Below are positions 62,833 to 64,000 of a stretch of 64,000 nt of DNA, piece after piece. This DNA comes from Lachnospiraceae bacterium NK4A144 (lineage in GTDB: Bacteria > Bacillota > Clostridia > Lachnospirales > Lachnospiraceae): assembly GCA_000424365.1 (NCBI GenBank), contig AUJT01000012.1:49562-113561 (forward strand). Reading direction: 5' to 3'. Below the pieces are notes generated by a model. It was not told where the DNA came from. It was given only the letters and a program-made list of their open reading frames with translations, and made no database searches. How positions within the stretch are numbered: the first letter of the stretch is position 1; every line of letters begins with the position of its first letter. The translations under genes and the position numbers were made by a program.

Positions 62833-62950
62833 CATGATGACCCAATAAATGATCCGATAAATTGACCCAATAAATTTGGATGATAGAGAACTTAAGATTA
62901 TTGAAAAGGGTGCTGTTAAACATATCGGATCAAATAAAAAAGGTGAATGA
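62833..62950 (+). pseudogene. Frameshifted C-terminal remnant of an AlbA_2/ATP-binding-type protein
   Basis: Two frames read as one protein tail: ...HDDPINDPIN then, after a single extra T near 62863, DPINLDDRELKIIEKGAVKH, then IGSNKKGE and a stop. The DPIN repeats followed by a winged-helix end with KGAVKHIGSNK resemble the C-terminus of clostridial putative DNA-binding (AlbA_2) ATP-binding proteins. No start or upstream domain remains. The surrounding gap (62771-63030) otherwise holds no gene I can see. Confidence 0.55.
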
Positions 62951-63030
62951 ATCATATTGAGTAGTAAAAGCGCAGTCACTCCGAGTGTGTGAATAAAAGT
63001 CTGTAAATAGATCTTCTATGATGATATTTT

Positions 63031-63072
63031 AGGCTGAGAGCTGACATGAGGTTAGCTTCCAGCCTTTGTTTA
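63031..63072 (+). terminator. Hairpin with T-rich tail between the remnant and the minus-strand gene
   Basis: AGGCTG (63031-63036) pairs with CAGCCT (63060-63065), with an inner AGCT/AGCT helix, followed by TTGTTT. It could end transcripts coming from the RloB side, or act in the opposite direction for the minus-strand gene. Confidence 0.5.
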
Positions 63073-63111
63073 TGTATATCTCAATCGGCAAAGATACCCC
63101 GGCGAGATGGT

Positions 63112-63561
63112 TTACCATTTACCTGCAAAGATGCGCATAAGGATAATTGATGCCAGGATAATGCTGGTCCATGTTGTTATTACTAATTCAAGCGACAGTT
63201 TGAGGAGCCTTTTTTGGTTTTCTTCATTGATCCCTTTATTTATCAGTTCATATAGGCGGTCAGAATATCTGAGGTATTCTTCATCATCATATTTTTCATG
63301 AAGATAACGTTTTAGATCTTTTAAGAGCTGATCCATGTCGCTTCCGCCGTCCAACATGAAAAAAGGCTCCTTTATTGTAAAGATCTCGTTATCACCAATA
63401 AGAACTTTAAAGTCTTTATAAATGTATCTATAACTATGAACTACAGTGTATCTTACTGCTCTGAGCTGATCGAGCTCAATCTCTTTGCGCTGGTGTTTTA
63501 AGATTAGCTTTTTATCAGTAAGTTCTGCCTTAAGGTATTTGTAAATATGCGTTTTATTCAA
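63112..63561 (-). CDS. Small membrane-anchored protein on the minus strand
   Basis: A 149-aa protein, the only convincing minus-strand gene here. Residues 1-75 look like a beta-rich, PH-like fold (LTDKKLILKHQRKEIELDQL, then a VLIGDNEIFTIKEPFF stretch). A charged helical region (about 80-120) and a C-terminal transmembrane helix (about 124-145) follow. An AAAGGAG ribosome binding site lies 10-12 bases upstream of its ATG, so it is likely expressed. No family is recognised. Confidence 0.65.
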   Translation of the reverse strand: MNKTHIYKYLKAELTDKKLILKHQRKEIELDQLRAVRYTVVHSYRYIYKDFKVLIGDNEIFTIKEPFFMLDGGSDMDQLLKDLKRYLHEKYDDEEYLRYSDRLYELINKGINEENQKRLLKLSLELVITTWTSIILASIILMRIFAGKW

Positions 63562-63633
63562 TGTTTAAGACGCTCCTTTGATATGATGCAAAGGTCAAAA
63601 GTAAATTTTGCCTCTTACTGATGTCACAGATTG

Positions 63634-63649
63634 GTTACTGTTCACTCGC
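63634..63649 (-). repeat. Second copy of the 16-base dispersed repeat
   Basis: GTTACTGTTCACTCGC is the exact reverse complement of 52227-52242 in the element after proA. This copy lacks the long hairpin of the first, so it is a partial copy. Confidence 0.55.
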
Positions 63650-63673
63650 AATGTCATTTAGTTAAGATACTTT

Positions 63674-63709
63674 GAGTTAGATTCTTTTAGGGGTCTAACT
63701 CATTTTTTT
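63674..63709 (+). terminator. Terminator upstream of the transposase
   Basis: GAGTTAGA (63674-63681) pairs with TCTAACTC (63694-63701), followed by ATTTTTTT. It points toward the transposase gene with no + strand gene just before it, so it may block read-through into the insertion sequence. Confidence 0.65.
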
Positions 63710-63744
63710 GTAAAAAAACAGTTGACAAGAAAGCTCAAAAATGC

Positions 63745-63789
63745 GGCCGCTCTCGCTACTGATTGCATTTAGAAGTAGCGAGAGCGGCC
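63745..63789 (+). other. 16-bp perfect hairpin in the IS leader
   Basis: GGCCGCTCTCGCTACT (63745-63760) and AGTAGCGAGAGCGGCC (63774-63789) form a perfect stem with a 13-base loop. It lies 44 bases before the transposase start. Insertion sequences often carry such structures to limit expression from outside promoters. A TTGACA at 63722-63727 could be a -35 element. Confidence 0.6.
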
Positions 63790-63833
63790 CTTGAAATTAA
63801 CAAAACATAATCGTTGATTTCAAGGAGGTCACC

Positions 63834-64000
63834 ATGAACTACTCTGTTACTGTAAAAAATATTTTGATGTCTGATATTGACGCTATGGCTTCTATACCAG
63901 AAGCCTATGCTTTAAATCCCGGAAAGGATTTTACCAGACATAGGAAGATTTCCTTTAAAGATCTATTGATGCTGCCTATTGCTATGGAAGCTGGAACGAT
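63834..64000 (+). CDS. IS4-family transposase, N-terminal part
   Basis: The first 55 or so codons of a gene cut by the window edge. The ATG at 63834 follows AAGGAGG at 63822-63828. The protein starts MNYSVTVKNILMSD and contains NPGKDFTRHRKISFKDLLML followed by PIAMEAGT, the N-terminal pattern of IS4-family transposases of clostridia. The DDE catalytic residues lie beyond the window. The left inverted repeat cannot be fixed from one end. Confidence 0.75.
   Translation, partial: MNYSVTVKNILMSDIDAMASIPEAYALNPGKDFTRHRKISFKDLLMLPIAMEAGT

Noticed and set aside
62826..62876. Palindrome ATTGGGTCA/TGACCCAAT with a third copy, looking like an operator or a CRISPR-type repeat
   Set aside because: The units are short and explained better as DPIN codons of a frameshifted gene remnant; no spacers or cas genes are present.
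62879..62950. Short frame starting ATGATAGAG as a small gene
   Set aside because: No ribosome binding site, and the alternative frame gives a recognisable protein tail instead.

Overview
The window is a chromosome segment of a flagellated, Gram-positive clostridial bacterium, most likely a gut or rumen Lachnospiraceae of the Butyrivibrio/Pseudobutyrivibrio/Roseburia type. The evidence is the single large fla/che operon in Firmicutes order (FliY with a CheC domain, CheC, CheD, FlbD, FlhG), CodY, a type A RNase P RNA, frequent TTG starts behind GGAGG-type ribosome binding sites, and a secreted glycanase ending in BIG2 domains. Base composition is moderate, and nearly all genes are on the + strand.

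Layout. (1) 1-4206: the 3' end of a ComM/YifB gene, then dprA, topA and codY. (2) 4230-40425: a nearly unbroken motility and chemotaxis supercluster. It holds the rod, MS ring, C-ring and export ATPase (flgBC-fliEFGHIJ), hook and capping genes (fliK-flgD-flgE), the stator (motAB), the switch (fliM-fliY-cheY), the export gate (fliOPQR-flhBA), flhFG, a PilZ protein, cheBAWCD, sigma-28 (fliA), a DUF342 protein and three poorly known membrane or small proteins. topA and codY lie upstream and rpsB-tsf downstream, as in Bacillus subtilis. Flagellin, filament cap, hook-filament junction and cheR genes are not in the window. (3) 40452-53273: housekeeping genes rpsB, tsf, dgt, dnaG, rpoD, trmK, a NIF3 protein, a TGS-nucleoside kinase, rnpB (RNase P RNA), proA and a DUF5688-like protein. 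(4) 53536-60642: a carbohydrate locus with an 82-aa protein, a translationally coupled AraC regulator and an 1800-aa secreted enzyme. The enzyme appears to join a GH30 endo-beta-1,6-galactanase to a GH43_24 exo-beta-1,3-galactanase, which suggests attack on type II arabinogalactan. (5) 60730-64000: an accessory edge with an AAA ATPase plus RloB-family pair (AbiL/RloAB-like candidate phage defence), a frameshifted gene remnant, a minus-strand membrane protein, dispersed repeats and the start of an IS4-family transposase.

How it fits together: CodY sits directly upstream of the motility operon, in the arrangement used in Bacillus to tie nutrient state to motility. The operon encodes the basal body, motor, export system and chemotaxis core, plus the sigma factor for late genes. 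The AraC regulator probably controls the adjacent galactanase. The right edge looks like an insertion hot spot where defence genes and mobile elements have accumulated and decayed. The two parts most worth study are the bimodular arabinogalactan enzyme with its coupled small protein and regulator, and the RloA/RloB-type pair.
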